This document shows positions 24,804 through 32,593 of a stretch of DNA of 33,869 nt, piece by piece. The position numbers and the translations under genes are program-made. A model generated the notes under the pieces. The model had not been told where the DNA came from. It saw only the letters and a list, made by a program, of their open reading frames with translations, and searched no databases. Each line of letters opens with the position of its first letter. The stretch's first letter is position 1. Location of the stretch: NCBI GenBank assembly GCA_022486935.1, contig JAKVJO010000014.1:1-33869 (forward strand), given 5' to 3'. This DNA comes from Solobacterium sp. (GTDB lineage Bacteria; Bacillota_I; Bacilli_A; Erysipelotrichales; Erysipelotrichaceae).

Positions 24804-25985
24804 TCAGATCAGTGTCTGCACTGATTCAGCAGATGCGTGCTGCTGAACTGCATTGTTGAGTTCCTTCATGTGTGCCAGGTCATTGATCAGGATGACTCCG
24901 CAGAGTGCTCCTTCTTTGACATAGCCAATCCGGTACGTGTTCTGATCTGAATTTCCTGACTCTATTGTATCGTAATGGACGTTGGGATCCGAGCCCTGAT
25001 CGCCTGCCGCAAACAGGGTCATGCCAAGACCGAAGAAGGTCAGTGCACCGTCAATACCGTGGTATTCCTCATTGCCACCGGCCGCATTGATTCCGGCTGT
25101 CGTTCCTTCTGCAATTGCCTGGGACCACAGGGCATAGTTGATTCCCTGATACTGGGCGCAGTCACCGCAGGCATAGAGATCTTCGATGTTGGTTTCTGCT
25201 TTGGCGTTGATGACGATCGCACGCTCAACGGTGACACCGGCATCTTTTGCCAGTTGGACATTGGCCCGAACACCGGCCGACACCAGAACGAGATCTGCGT
25301 CATAGCTGCCGGTTTCTGTCATGACTGTCATGCCTGTATCTGTTTCTTTGATTTCAGTGATTTTGACACCGGTATGAAGTTCAAGACCTTTGGCTTCAGA
25401 TAATCTGGATACCAGTGCCGAGGCTTCTTCATCCAGCTGACGCGGCATCAGGCGCGGTGCTGCTTCAAGAACGGTAACACGCTTATGGCACTGCAGCAGT
25501 CCCCAGGCCGCTTCCAGGCCCAGTACACCGCCGCCAATGAGCACGGCTGTTTCGTGATCCTGCATGATGTCCTGGATTGCCTTGACATCTTCAATGGTAC
25601 GGATGGTCTTGACGTGTTTGAGATCATGGCCGGGAATCGGCGGCACAAAGCAGGTGGAACCCAGTGCATAGATGCACTTGTCATAGTGCACTTCAGTTCC
25701 ATCACCCAGTGTTACGTTATGGGCAGAAGGACTGATTGCCCTGATGTCTGTATTGGACTTCAGATCAATTCTGCGTTCGCTGTACCAGTTTTCCGGGTGA
25801 ACCAGGATCTGGTCTGCAGAAAGATCAGCCTTGTTCAGTGACTTGGTCAGCTGCGGGCGGTAATAGGGATAGTGGGGATCTTTGGACAGGACTGTGATGG
25901 TTCCATCCGGGTCTTTGGAACGGATTGCTTCGGCTGCTGAGATACCGGCAATGCCGGCACCGAGAATGACATATGATTTGCTCAT
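24804..25985 (-). CDS. NAD(P)H-dependent flavoprotein, NADH:rubredoxin oxidoreductase-like
   Basis: A 393-residue pyridine-nucleotide-disulfide-type oxidoreductase without a redox CxxC. FAD binding is by GAGIAGISAAEAI at about 8-20 and the ACGDCAQYQG segment near 275. NAD(P)H binding is by IGGGVLGLEAAWGL around 150. PYYRPQLTKSL near 44-54 and the overall length fit the rubredoxin reductase group of anaerobes, which reduce oxygen or peroxide through rubredoxin. No rubredoxin or oxidase partner is nearby. The ORF track start is 26 codons upstream; the ATG at 25985 has GAAGG and a clean dinucleotide-fold start. It is divergent from the methyltransferase gene. Confidence 0.88.
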   Translation of the reverse strand: MSKSYVILGAGIAGISAAEAIRSKDPDGTITVLSKDPHYPYYRPQLTKSLNKADLSADQILVHPENWYSERRIDLKSNTDIRAISPSAHNVTLGDGTEVHYDKCIYALGSTCFVPPIPGHDLKHVKTIRTIEDVKAIQDIMQDHETAVLIGGGVLGLEAAWGLLQCHKRVTVLEAAPRLMPRQLDEEASALVSRLSEAKGLELHTGVKITEIKETDTGMTVMTETGSYDADLVLVSAGVRANVQLAKDAGVTVERAIVINAKAETNIEDLYACGDCAQYQGINYALWSQAIAEGTTAGINAAGGNEEYHGIDGALTFFGLGMTLFAAGDQGSDPNVHYDTIESGNSDQNTYRIGYVKEGALCGVILINDLAHMKELNNAVQQHASAESVQTLI

Positions 25986-26101
25986 AGAGTACCTTCTTTC
26001 AAGTGATCTTTGATAATCCCATTCTAGAATCAAAACCCGAAACAGGACAAATGAAATGCCCAACCGTGATACGATAGGGATAGCGAAGTACAGGGGGAGT
26101 T

Positions 26102-26581
26102 ATGTCAGAACTGGATCGGCTTCATTTCTGCACCATGGAATCACCTGTGGGACCACTGCGTATTGAAGAAGACGGCATGGGGATTACTGCTGTCACGTAT
26201 CTTGATGCCGGTGAGCGTGTGGGAATTGCGCCCAGGGGTGCACTGCAGAAACAGGCAGTGAAAGAACTGGAACAGTATTTCAAGGGAACCAGGAAAGAAT
26301 TTGATCTGCCGCTGTCCATGAAGGGAACGGAATTTCAACTGGATGACTGGACTGCACTGATGCAGATACCGTATGGGGAAACATGCAGCTATCAGGACAT
26401 TGCCATTGCGATCGGTAAGCCGAACGCATGCCGGGCAGTTGGCATGGCCAATCATGTCAATCCGATTTCCATCATTGTTCCATGTCACCGGGTGATCGGA
26501 AAGAACGGCAGACCGGCAGGTTATGGCGGCGGGCTGGAAAAGCAGGCATATCTGCTTGAACTGGAGAAAAACAACAAATGA
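26102..26581 (+). CDS. Methylated-DNA-[protein]-cysteine S-methyltransferase (MGMT/Ogt)
   Basis: DNA-repair protein of 159 residues that moves an alkyl group from O6-methylguanine to its own cysteine. The active-site IVPCHRVIG lies near 125-133. IPYGETCSYQDIAIAIGKPNACRAVGMAN before it contains the helix-turn-helix and Arg finger. A short N-terminal domain precedes these. GGGGGAG is very close to the ATG. It overlaps the following CapA-like gene as ATGA, so the two are coupled, although their roles have no known link. A weak TGATACGAT promoter-like element lies upstream. Confidence 0.93.
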   Translation: MSELDRLHFCTMESPVGPLRIEEDGMGITAVTYLDAGERVGIAPRGALQKQAVKELEQYFKGTRKEFDLPLSMKGTEFQLDDWTALMQIPYGETCSYQDIAIAIGKPNACRAVGMANHVNPISIIVPCHRVIGKNGRPAGYGGGLEKQAYLLELEKNNK

Positions 26582-27777
26582 GTAAATCTCATCCCAGACA
26601 TCTGAAGAAGTGGGTACTGGCAGTACTCATTGTGATTGCAGTTGCGGCGGCAGGAACCATAGGCTGGCGCCTCTATGAACGTGGCCAGACCCCGCAGGAA
26701 ACTGCAGCGGCAATTACACCGACTTCAACTTCGACTCCCGAACCGACACCGGAAGTATCTTCGTTCAGTCTGTTTATGAGCGGCGACGGCCTGATTCACG
26801 GAACCGTCTGGATGGATGCCCAACAGAGTGATGGCTCATATGATTTTCACAATATCATGGAGAACATGGGGACACTGTCGCAGGGATATGATCTCGTCTA
26901 TTACAACCAGGAAACAATCCTGGGCGGAACGGAACTTGGCCTGAGCGGCTATCCAACGTTCAACAGTCCGCAGGAGTTCGGCGATACGATGGTGGACCTT
27001 GGGTTCAATCTCGTCTCCACCGCAAACAATCATTCCCTTGATAAAGGAGAAACCGGCATTGACCGTTCCACCTCCTACTGGAAGAAACAGGCAGAGACCA
27101 GTCATACGGTCATGGCAGGCACATACAATTCACAGGCGGACCATGATGACTTACCGGTCTATGAAGTCAACGGCATCAGCTATTGTTTCCTGTCATGGAC
27201 GTATGGCTGTAATGGCCTGGAGCCGCCGGCCGGCAAGGAATACCTGGTGAATATCTACAGCGGTCATGAAGAAGAACTGCTGAACCAGATCAGACAGGCC
27301 AAAGCCAAAGCAGATGTCGTGCTGGTTGCCATGCACTGGGGCACAGAGTATGACGATGAAGCCAATGAAGAACAGAAGACACTGGCACAGGAAATGGCAG
27401 ATGCCGGTGCGACTGTGATCATTGGCTGTCATCCGCATGTCATTGAACCGATTGAGTATCTGAATAACGGTACATCCATTGTGTATTATTCCCTCGGAAA
27501 TATGGTCAGTGCCCAGGATCAGCTGCCGCGGCTGATTGGCATGGTCGGCGGGATCACCATCACAAAAACAACAGTGAATGGCGAAAGCACCATATCACTG
27601 TCGGATGCCAAAGCAGATCTGATCTATACGTACTATGAACACTTCACCAACTTCAAAGTGATTCCGTTCAAGGATCTCGATGATGTCCATCTTCCGGATC
27701 ATCAGGCTATCTATGATCAGTACTCAAAGAAGATCACGGAGTATGATTCTTCCATTCAGGTCGGCGGATTTGAATAA
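26578..27777 (+). CDS. CapA-family (PGA_cap) metallophosphatase-fold protein, membrane-anchored
   Basis: A 399-residue protein with a single N-terminal membrane anchor (about 11-30) and a Thr/Pro-rich linker to about 60 (TPTSTSTPEPTPE). The PGA_cap domain covers about 63-390. Metal-site motifs are MSGDGLIHG, STANNHSLDKG, VLVAMHWGTEY and IIGCHPHVIEP, as in the calcineurin-like CapA fold. In bacilli CapA belongs to poly-gamma-glutamate capsule synthesis. No capB or capC is nearby, so a stand-alone cell-surface role is more likely and capsule synthesis should not be assumed. The start overlaps the methyltransferase stop by ATGA. It converges with the DUF2974 gene, 8 bases apart, with no visible terminator between. 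Confidence 0.88.
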   Translation: MSKSHPRHLKKWVLAVLIVIAVAAAGTIGWRLYERGQTPQETAAAITPTSTSTPEPTPEVSSFSLFMSGDGLIHGTVWMDAQQSDGSYDFHNIMENMGTLSQGYDLVYYNQETILGGTELGLSGYPTFNSPQEFGDTMVDLGFNLVSTANNHSLDKGETGIDRSTSYWKKQAETSHTVMAGTYNSQADHDDLPVYEVNGISYCFLSWTYGCNGLEPPAGKEYLVNIYSGHEEELLNQIRQAKAKADVVLVAMHWGTEYDDEANEEQKTLAQEMADAGATVIIGCHPHVIEPIEYLNNGTSIVYYSLGNMVSAQDQLPRLIGMVGGITITKTTVNGESTISLSDAKADLIYTYYEHFTNFKVIPFKDLDDVHLPDHQAIYDQYSKKITEYDSSIQVGGFE

Positions 27778-27785
27778 ATATGCAT

Positions 27786-28934
27786 TCATGATGAGTGCTT
27801 TGGGGAACGACTGCTCTGCAGTACATTGATAAACACCGTGATCAGGACGGCTGCTGTTACATACGGCGCCGTCTTCTTTGCCAGTGCCTTCTTGTCGTAT
27901 TTTGGCAGGGCGGTAACTGTGGATCCTTCAAACTTCAGGATGGCTTCCTTGGTGCTGCGGTCTGTCTTCAGAATGGAACCCAGAAACTGCAGTGACTGAT
28001 GGAAACGATGCTCATGGAGCTTGCTGAAGCGGTCTGCTCCGCCGGCCCCAAGGGAACGGAAGAAGTCCTGCACAAAGGAACGCCGCTGTGCTTCGGTGGT
28101 GCTGTTGATCCATCTGCGGAATACTTCACTGACATAGACGGATTCCGGATCGAGCTTCTCTGCGGTCTTGAAGTGATCTCCCTCAATGATCCAGCTGTTG
28201 GGATCATGCTGAAGAAAGCGTCTGGCGGTGCTGCAGACAATCTTGAACGGTTCTTTGCGGTCATAGAGAAAACCAACTACGGCATACTGCGGCCGATAGC
28301 AGATGAGCCTGGTGCGGATGGAATCATAGCGCTCTGCCTGGAAGGCAGTCGGGGAAAGACCCGGTCCATCAAAGTTGTAGATTCGGCGGATCCGGATACG
28401 TACTTCAAAGGACTGCATCACAGCCGCATACACAGCCAGTAAGCCGCCCTTGGAGTGACCGCCGACATACAGCGGGGCATCCGGGTATTCCATGGCAATA
28501 CGGTGCAGGTAGTCCAGTGCCCGGTTTTCTCCCGGTGAGACTTCGTAACTGGTGCGGAAGGCATCCTGCCAGCCGACCAGCGTATCATCTGCACCGATAT
28601 AGGTGACATAGACGGACCCATCCGGCAGGTGAATGGCAATGGACGCATACTGGGTGGCATTCTCATTGTCAAAGACATGTTCATAATCGGAAAGCTGCCA
28701 GTCTTTGAAGCGGAGTGAATCTCCGAATGCTTTCAGCATGTCCGGGATGGTTCCGTGTTTGACAAAGTAGCGGTCTGCACAGTCTTCCATGGTGATGGAT
28801 TGAACAGAAGACGGCACCAGTCCATTCAGGTTCAGATAGATCAGCTGGGTCAATACCAGACTGTCCACATCATTAAAGGATTCTGCAGTTAAGGGATTGA
28901 CTGCGTCATTGATATACTGGATAAATGTGCTCAT
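27786..28934 (-). CDS. DUF2974 (Mbeg1-like) alpha/beta-hydrolase protein
   Basis: A 382-residue protein with a lipase-like nucleophile elbow, GGHSKGG, at about residue 160. SIAIHLPDGSVYVTYIGADDT and the NFDGPGL segment around it are characteristic of the Mbeg1-like DUF2974 family. The later YRPQYAVVGFLYD region is shared as well. A hydrophobic helix near the C-terminus (about 358-376) suggests membrane anchoring by its tail. The ORF track start is 43 codons upstream over a terminator; the ATG at 28934 has AGAAGGGA in place. The activity, esterase or lipase, is predicted but unproven. It lies downstream of the GlsB-like gene but behind that gene's strong terminator. Confidence 0.82.
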   Translation of the reverse strand: MSTFIQYINDAVNPLTAESFNDVDSLVLTQLIYLNLNGLVPSSVQSITMEDCADRYFVKHGTIPDMLKAFGDSLRFKDWQLSDYEHVFDNENATQYASIAIHLPDGSVYVTYIGADDTLVGWQDAFRTSYEVSPGENRALDYLHRIAMEYPDAPLYVGGHSKGGLLAVYAAVMQSFEVRIRIRRIYNFDGPGLSPTAFQAERYDSIRTRLICYRPQYAVVGFLYDRKEPFKIVCSTARRFLQHDPNSWIIEGDHFKTAEKLDPESVYVSEVFRRWINSTTEAQRRSFVQDFFRSLGAGGADRFSKLHEHRFHQSLQFLGSILKTDRSTKEAILKFEGSTVTALPKYDKKALAKKTAPYVTAAVLITVFINVLQSSRSPKHSS

Positions 28935-28974
28935 GGAGATCCCTTCTTTCCTGTATCCATTGTATGACGAAATG

Positions 28975-28998
28975 AAAAAAGCTGCGGAATTCCGCAGC
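28975..28998 (-). terminator. Intrinsic terminator of the GlsB-like gene
   Basis: GCTGCGGAATTCCGCAGC is a perfect palindrome, giving a 7-bp stem with an AATT loop. On the minus strand it is followed by six T. It lies 15 bases after the stop codon. Confidence 0.93.
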
Positions 28999-29013
28999 CA
29001 GTGTGAATCATAC

Positions 29014-29259
29014 TTACTTTTTCTTGATGAACTTGTTGTACAGCCAGATGACCAGGACTGCACCGAGAATGCCGATGATGCAGGAACCGATGATATTGGA
29101 TGCGTGGATGCCGATCAGTCCGCCGACCAGTCCGCCGACAAAGGAACCGATTACACCGAGAATCAGATTCATGATCAGATTGGAGCTATCGTTTCCGAGA
29201 ATGGAATTGGCACCCCAGCCGGAGATCAGACCTACAATAATTGCGTAAATGAAACTCAT
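29014..29259 (-). CDS. GlsB/YeaQ/YmgE-family small membrane protein
   Basis: An 81-residue, very hydrophobic, Gly-rich protein with three membrane helices and a Lys-rich C-terminal end (FIKKK). The GLISGWGANSILG opening and the GVIGSFVGGLVGG middle are typical of the transglycosylase-associated family. These are often stress-induced and have no established biochemistry. The ATG has an ideal GAGGAGG site. Another 81-codon ORF runs on the opposite strand, but it lacks these features. The gene has its own extended -10 promoter, an inverted repeat in the leader and a strong terminator, and is transcribed away from the his operon. Confidence 0.9.
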   Translation of the reverse strand: MSFIYAIIVGLISGWGANSILGNDSSNLIMNLILGVIGSFVGGLVGGLIGIHASNIIGSCIIGILGAVLVIWLYNKFIKKK

Positions 29260-29281
29260 GATTTTATCCTCCTCATTGCAA

Positions 29282-29298
29282 TTTGACTACTGGTCAAA
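29282..29298. promoter_or_regulatory. Inverted repeat in the GlsB-like leader
   Basis: TTTGAC and GTCAAA are perfect 6-base arms around TACTG. The repeat falls just downstream of the likely transcription start. It could be an operator or a short RNA hairpin. Confidence 0.45.
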
Positions 29299-29307
29299 CG
29301 CAAGATT

Positions 29308-29316
29308 ATTCTAGCA
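29308..29316 (-). promoter_or_regulatory. Extended -10 promoter of the GlsB-like gene
   Basis: On the minus strand the sequence reads TGCTAGAAT: a five-of-six -10 with TGn extension. It lies about 50 bases before the ATG. A weak TTGTAT stands 16 bases further upstream. Confidence 0.55.
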
Positions 29317-29417
29317 CAGTCCATGAGAAATACAACGGGGCGGATTCAATTATGAAAATCTTAAGATTTGTTTCAGAAATGTGATGTAAGAATATGACAA
29401 AAGTACAGATAACCGCA

Positions 29418-29445
29418 TTGACATTGCACTTTGACCTGTTAATAT
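29418..29445 (+). promoter_or_regulatory. Promoter of the histidine operon, with an overlapping inverted repeat
   Basis: TTGACA, 16 bases and TAATAT make the likely promoter, placing the start of transcription near 29452, at the beginning of the T-box leader. An inverted repeat, TTGACC-11-GGTCAA (29431-29453), spans the -10 and could be a repressor site. Confidence 0.65.
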
Positions 29446-29451
29446 AAGGTC

Positions 29452-29705
29452 AAGCAAACGCAGAGAAGAGAACATGCGGGTGTCAGTGAATGCTCTTAGA
29501 GAGTTCCCACACTGGTGAAAGGGAATGGGCAGTCCGATGATCCGTCACATCTTGGAGCGGCTTTCCGGAAATGGAAAGACGGCAGTGCCCGTTAGAAGCA
29601 CAGGAGTTGCAGGACTCTATGAGGCTGAAGCCGTGAGACAGCAGCGAAATCAGGTGGAACCACGTTATGAAGTTGATGACGTCCCGATATGGGGGCGCTT
29701 TTTTT
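29452..29705 (+). promoter_or_regulatory. T-box riboswitch, probably tRNA-His responsive
   Basis: An RNA leader that senses uncharged tRNA and controls read-through into hisZ. The conserved T-box core AGGTGGAACCACG lies at 29652-29664. The long Stem I region contains CTGGTGAAAGGGAATGG and a candidate His specifier, CAC, at 29546-29548. A terminator, CGTCCC/GGGGCG followed by seven T (29680-29705), competes with the antiterminator. The histidine assignment rests on the downstream genes and on the CAC position. The full Stem I fold was not computed. Confidence 0.88.
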
Positions 29706-29721
29706 GTAAACAGGAGGACTT

Positions 29722-30684
29722 ATGAGTGATATTCGAATTCCCCAGGGTATGCGGGATCTGATCCCGGAAGACTGCTGGAAGAAAGAACAGCTGAAGAACA
29801 GGATTGAAGAAGTGTTTGAGCGGTATGGCTATGCCAAGATTGAAACACCGGAGATTGAGTACTATGAAACCTACCGGACCGCATTCGGCCAGCTCCATGA
29901 TGAAGAGATGTACAAGTTCTTCGATCCAAGCGGAGAAGCACTGACCCTGCGGATTGATATGACGGTTCCGATTGCCAGAGTCTGTGCAACCAGATACCTG
30001 AATGCCAGACCGCCATTCAAATTCCGCTACTGTGCAGACGTCTTCAAGGTACGGCATACCTTTGCCGGCAAGCGCAGCCAGGTGACTGACTGCGGTGTTG
30101 AACTGATCGGCGAGGATTCTGCTTCAGATCTTGAAGTGCTGAAGTGCGCACTGGAAGTGATGGGCAGTCTCGGTGTGGATTACCAGCTGGAAATCGGCAA
30201 CTCGGATTTCTTCCGCAAGGCATGCCGTCAACTGAACATCAATGACCATGACATGGATATCCTGGCTGATCTGGTTGACCGCAAGGCACTGCCGGAACTC
30301 AATGAAGCTGCCGAAGCCATGGGCATCAAACAGCCGGAGTTCTTTGAAGCGCTGCCGCTCTTGAATGGTGCAGGTGCGCTGGAAGAGGCAGAGCGGATCA
30401 GCTTCTCAAAGGAACTGAGGCAGGAAGTTGAAACGTTGAAACAGCTGGATCAGCAGCTGAATGCACTGGGATATGGAAAGCATCTGCTGTTTGACTTCGG
30501 CAAGGTGCCGCATCTGAACTACTATACCGGCATCATCTTTGAAGGATATGTCAGCGGCGTCGGTGTCGGTGTCCTGTCCGGCGGCAGATATGATTCACTG
30601 CTGCAGAAATTCGGAAGAGATTTACCGGCATGCGGATTCAGCGTCAAGCTGGATTACCTGCTGGATGCGGAGGTGAACTTATGA
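29722..30684 (+). CDS. hisZ: ATP phosphoribosyltransferase regulatory subunit HisZ
   Basis: A class II aminoacyl-tRNA-synthetase-like protein of 320 residues that activates short-form HisG. PQGMRDLIPEDCWKKEQLK at the N-terminus, TLRIDMTVPIARVCATRY (motif 2 region, about 73-90) and the HLNYYTGIIFEGYVSGVG...GGRYDSLLQKFG end are shared with HisS. It is clearly shorter than HisS and lacks its C-terminal anticodon-binding domain, and the next gene is short HisG. The ATG has GGAGG four bases upstream, after the T-box terminator. Its stop overlaps hisG as ATGA. It is the first gene of the his operon. Confidence 0.93.
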   Translation: MSDIRIPQGMRDLIPEDCWKKEQLKNRIEEVFERYGYAKIETPEIEYYETYRTAFGQLHDEEMYKFFDPSGEALTLRIDMTVPIARVCATRYLNARPPFKFRYCADVFKVRHTFAGKRSQVTDCGVELIGEDSASDLEVLKCALEVMGSLGVDYQLEIGNSDFFRKACRQLNINDHDMDILADLVDRKALPELNEAAEAMGIKQPEFFEALPLLNGAGALEEAERISFSKELRQEVETLKQLDQQLNALGYGKHLLFDFGKVPHLNYYTGIIFEGYVSGVGVGVLSGGRYDSLLQKFGRDLPACGFSVKLDYLLDAEVNL

Positions 30685-31313
30685 GTCTGCAGATTGCGCT
30701 GACCAAGGGAAGATTGGAAGAGTCAGCCGTAAAGATGCTCGGCAGCTGCGGGTATGGAACAGAGAAACTTCAGAACAAGGGAAGGGCACTCGTCTTTCAG
30801 GATACGAAGAAAGACATCCGCTACTTCCTGGCCAAGGCCAATGATGTCATCACCTATGTGGAACACGGTGTCGCAGATATCGGCATTGTCGGAAAAGATA
30901 CGCTGCTGGAAGGCGGCCATGATTACTACGAACTGCTGGATCTCGGCATTGGAAAATGCCGCTTCATCCTGGCAGGTCTGCCGGATCATGATCCGCTGAA
31001 GAAAGTCGGCCATCTGAGAATCGGCACCAAGTATCCCAATGTGACCAGGACCTACTTCCGGAACAAGGGACTGGATCCGGAGATCATCAAGATCGATGGT
31101 TCGGTGGAACTTGGACCGCTGCTGAATCTCTGTGATGCGATTGTGGATATTACCGAGACCGGAACTACTTTGAAAGAGAACGGGCTGATCATCTATGATG
31201 AAGTGTGTCAGATCAGCGCCAGAGTTATCGTAAACAAGGCGAGCTTCAAACTGAAGCGCGACGAAGTCATGCAGGTGATTGAAGACCTGAAGAAAGCGGG
31301 AAAAACATGCTGA
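30681..31313 (+). CDS. hisG: ATP phosphoribosyltransferase catalytic subunit, short form HisG
   Basis: First enzyme of histidine synthesis, joining ATP with PRPP. At 210 residues it is the short form, which lacks the C-terminal regulatory domain and needs HisZ. The start is MSLQIALTKGRLEE, and VADIGIVGKDTLLEG and IVDITETGTTLKENGL are the usual HisG motifs. The last is the PRPP-binding loop. The track start is 17 codons upstream within hisZ; the ATG at 30681 overlaps the hisZ stop and is preferred. It overlaps hisD by seven bases. Confidence 0.96.
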   Translation: MSLQIALTKGRLEESAVKMLGSCGYGTEKLQNKGRALVFQDTKKDIRYFLAKANDVITYVEHGVADIGIVGKDTLLEGGHDYYELLDLGIGKCRFILAGLPDHDPLKKVGHLRIGTKYPNVTRTYFRNKGLDPEIIKIDGSVELGPLLNLCDAIVDITETGTTLKENGLIIYDEVCQISARVIVNKASFKLKRDEVMQVIEDLKKAGKTC

Positions 31314-32593
31314 AAGAAATCGACAGAAACGATCCGCAGGCACTGCGGGAATATCTCGACAGCCGGACACCGGAGATCAATGCGGATGTACTGGTCAAGG
31401 TGACGGAGATTCTGAAAGACGTGAAGGAAAACGGCGATGCGGCATGCCGGAAGTATACAAAACAGTTTGACGGTGTGGATGTGGAAGAATTCCGGGTTGG
31501 CGCAAAGGAACTCGATGAAGCGATTGCCAAATGTGATCCGGCATTCTGCGATGCGATGGAACGGGCAAAGAAGAATATTGAGTTTTTCCACAAAGCACAG
31601 ATCCAGCAGTCCTATCTGCAGCAGAAAGAATACGGCATCTATCTTGGCCAGCGTGTCATTCCACTGGCGGGTGTCGGCATCTATGTACCGGGCGGCAGGG
31701 CACAGTATCCAAGCTCTGTACTGATGAATGCAATTCCGGCAAAGGTGGCAGGCGTGAAACGGATCGTCATGGTCACGCCGCCGGACAAAGAAGGACATAT
31801 TCACCCGAACATTGCCTTTGCGGCAAGACTGGCCGGGGTTACCGATATCTACAAGATCGGCGGTGCCCAGGCAGTTGCGGCACTGGCGTATGGCACAGAG
31901 TCCATTCCTTCGGTTGACAAGATTGTCGGCCCTGGCAATATCTTTGTCGCAGCGGCCAAGAAACTGGTCTACGGCAAAGTGGATATCGACATGATTGCCG
32001 GTCCGTCCGAGATCCTGGTTGTGGCAGATGAAGGGGCTGATCCTATCTGTGTATCGGCAGATCTGCTGTCGCAGGCAGAACATGATCCGATGGCATCTGC
32101 GATCCTGCTGACCACTTCCAGAACACTGCTGGATCAGGTCAATGTGGAACTGCAGAAACAGACCGCAGTGCTGCCCAAGAAAGAAATCATTGAAGCCAGT
32201 CTGAGAGATTATGGAAAGTCCATTGTCTGTGACTCCATTCCGCAGTGCATTGAGTTCGCCAATGCGATTGCCCCGGAACATCTTGAACTGCAGGTCAGAG
32301 AACCGATGACCTGGCTGAACAGTGTGACCAATGCCGGCTCTGTATTCCTTGGCTATGATACCTGTGAATCGATCGGCGACTACTTCGGCGGCACCAACCA
32401 TGTCCTGCCGACCGGCGGTACGGCAAGATTCTCCAGTGCCCTGGGTGTGGATGCGTTTATCAAGAAGTCTTCGTTTTTGCACTATAGCAGAGAGGCAGTG
32501 AATGCCTATGGAGAATACATCATCAAGATGGCAAAGGAAGAACACCTGGATGCCCATGCCAATGCCGCAAGAGTCAGGATGGACAACAAATGA
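31307..32593 (+). CDS. hisD: Histidinol dehydrogenase
   Basis: Zinc enzyme of 428 residues that oxidises histidinol to histidine in two NAD-dependent steps at the end of the pathway. Visible motifs include VPGGRAQYPSSVLMNAIPAKVAGV, KIGGAQAVAALAYGT, VGPGNIFVAAAKK, MIAGPSEILVVAD, LLSQAEHDPMA (zinc-ligand region) and the AIAPEHLEL catalytic Glu-His. TNHVLPTGGTAR is near the C-terminus. The length is typical. The ATG overlaps the hisG stop by seven bases, and the stop overlaps hisC as ATGA. A 449-codon antisense ORF over it is a shadow. Confidence 0.97.
   Translation: MLKEIDRNDPQALREYLDSRTPEINADVLVKVTEILKDVKENGDAACRKYTKQFDGVDVEEFRVGAKELDEAIAKCDPAFCDAMERAKKNIEFFHKAQIQQSYLQQKEYGIYLGQRVIPLAGVGIYVPGGRAQYPSSVLMNAIPAKVAGVKRIVMVTPPDKEGHIHPNIAFAARLAGVTDIYKIGGAQAVAALAYGTESIPSVDKIVGPGNIFVAAAKKLVYGKVDIDMIAGPSEILVVADEGADPICVSADLLSQAEHDPMASAILLTTSRTLLDQVNVELQKQTAVLPKKEIIEASLRDYGKSIVCDSIPQCIEFANAIAPEHLELQVREPMTWLNSVTNAGSVFLGYDTCESIGDYFGGTNHVLPTGGTARFSSALGVDAFIKKSSFLHYSREAVNAYGEYIIKMAKEEHLDAHANAARVRMDNK

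Noticed and set aside
26578-27777. A poly-gamma-glutamate capsule locus
   Set aside because: Only a CapA-type protein is present; the ligase and other capsule genes are missing.
31208-32557. A 449-codon minus-strand ORF opposite hisD
   Set aside because: It lies antisense to a clear HisD with all motifs, has no ribosome site of note and no recognisable domain. It arises from codon bias in the true gene.
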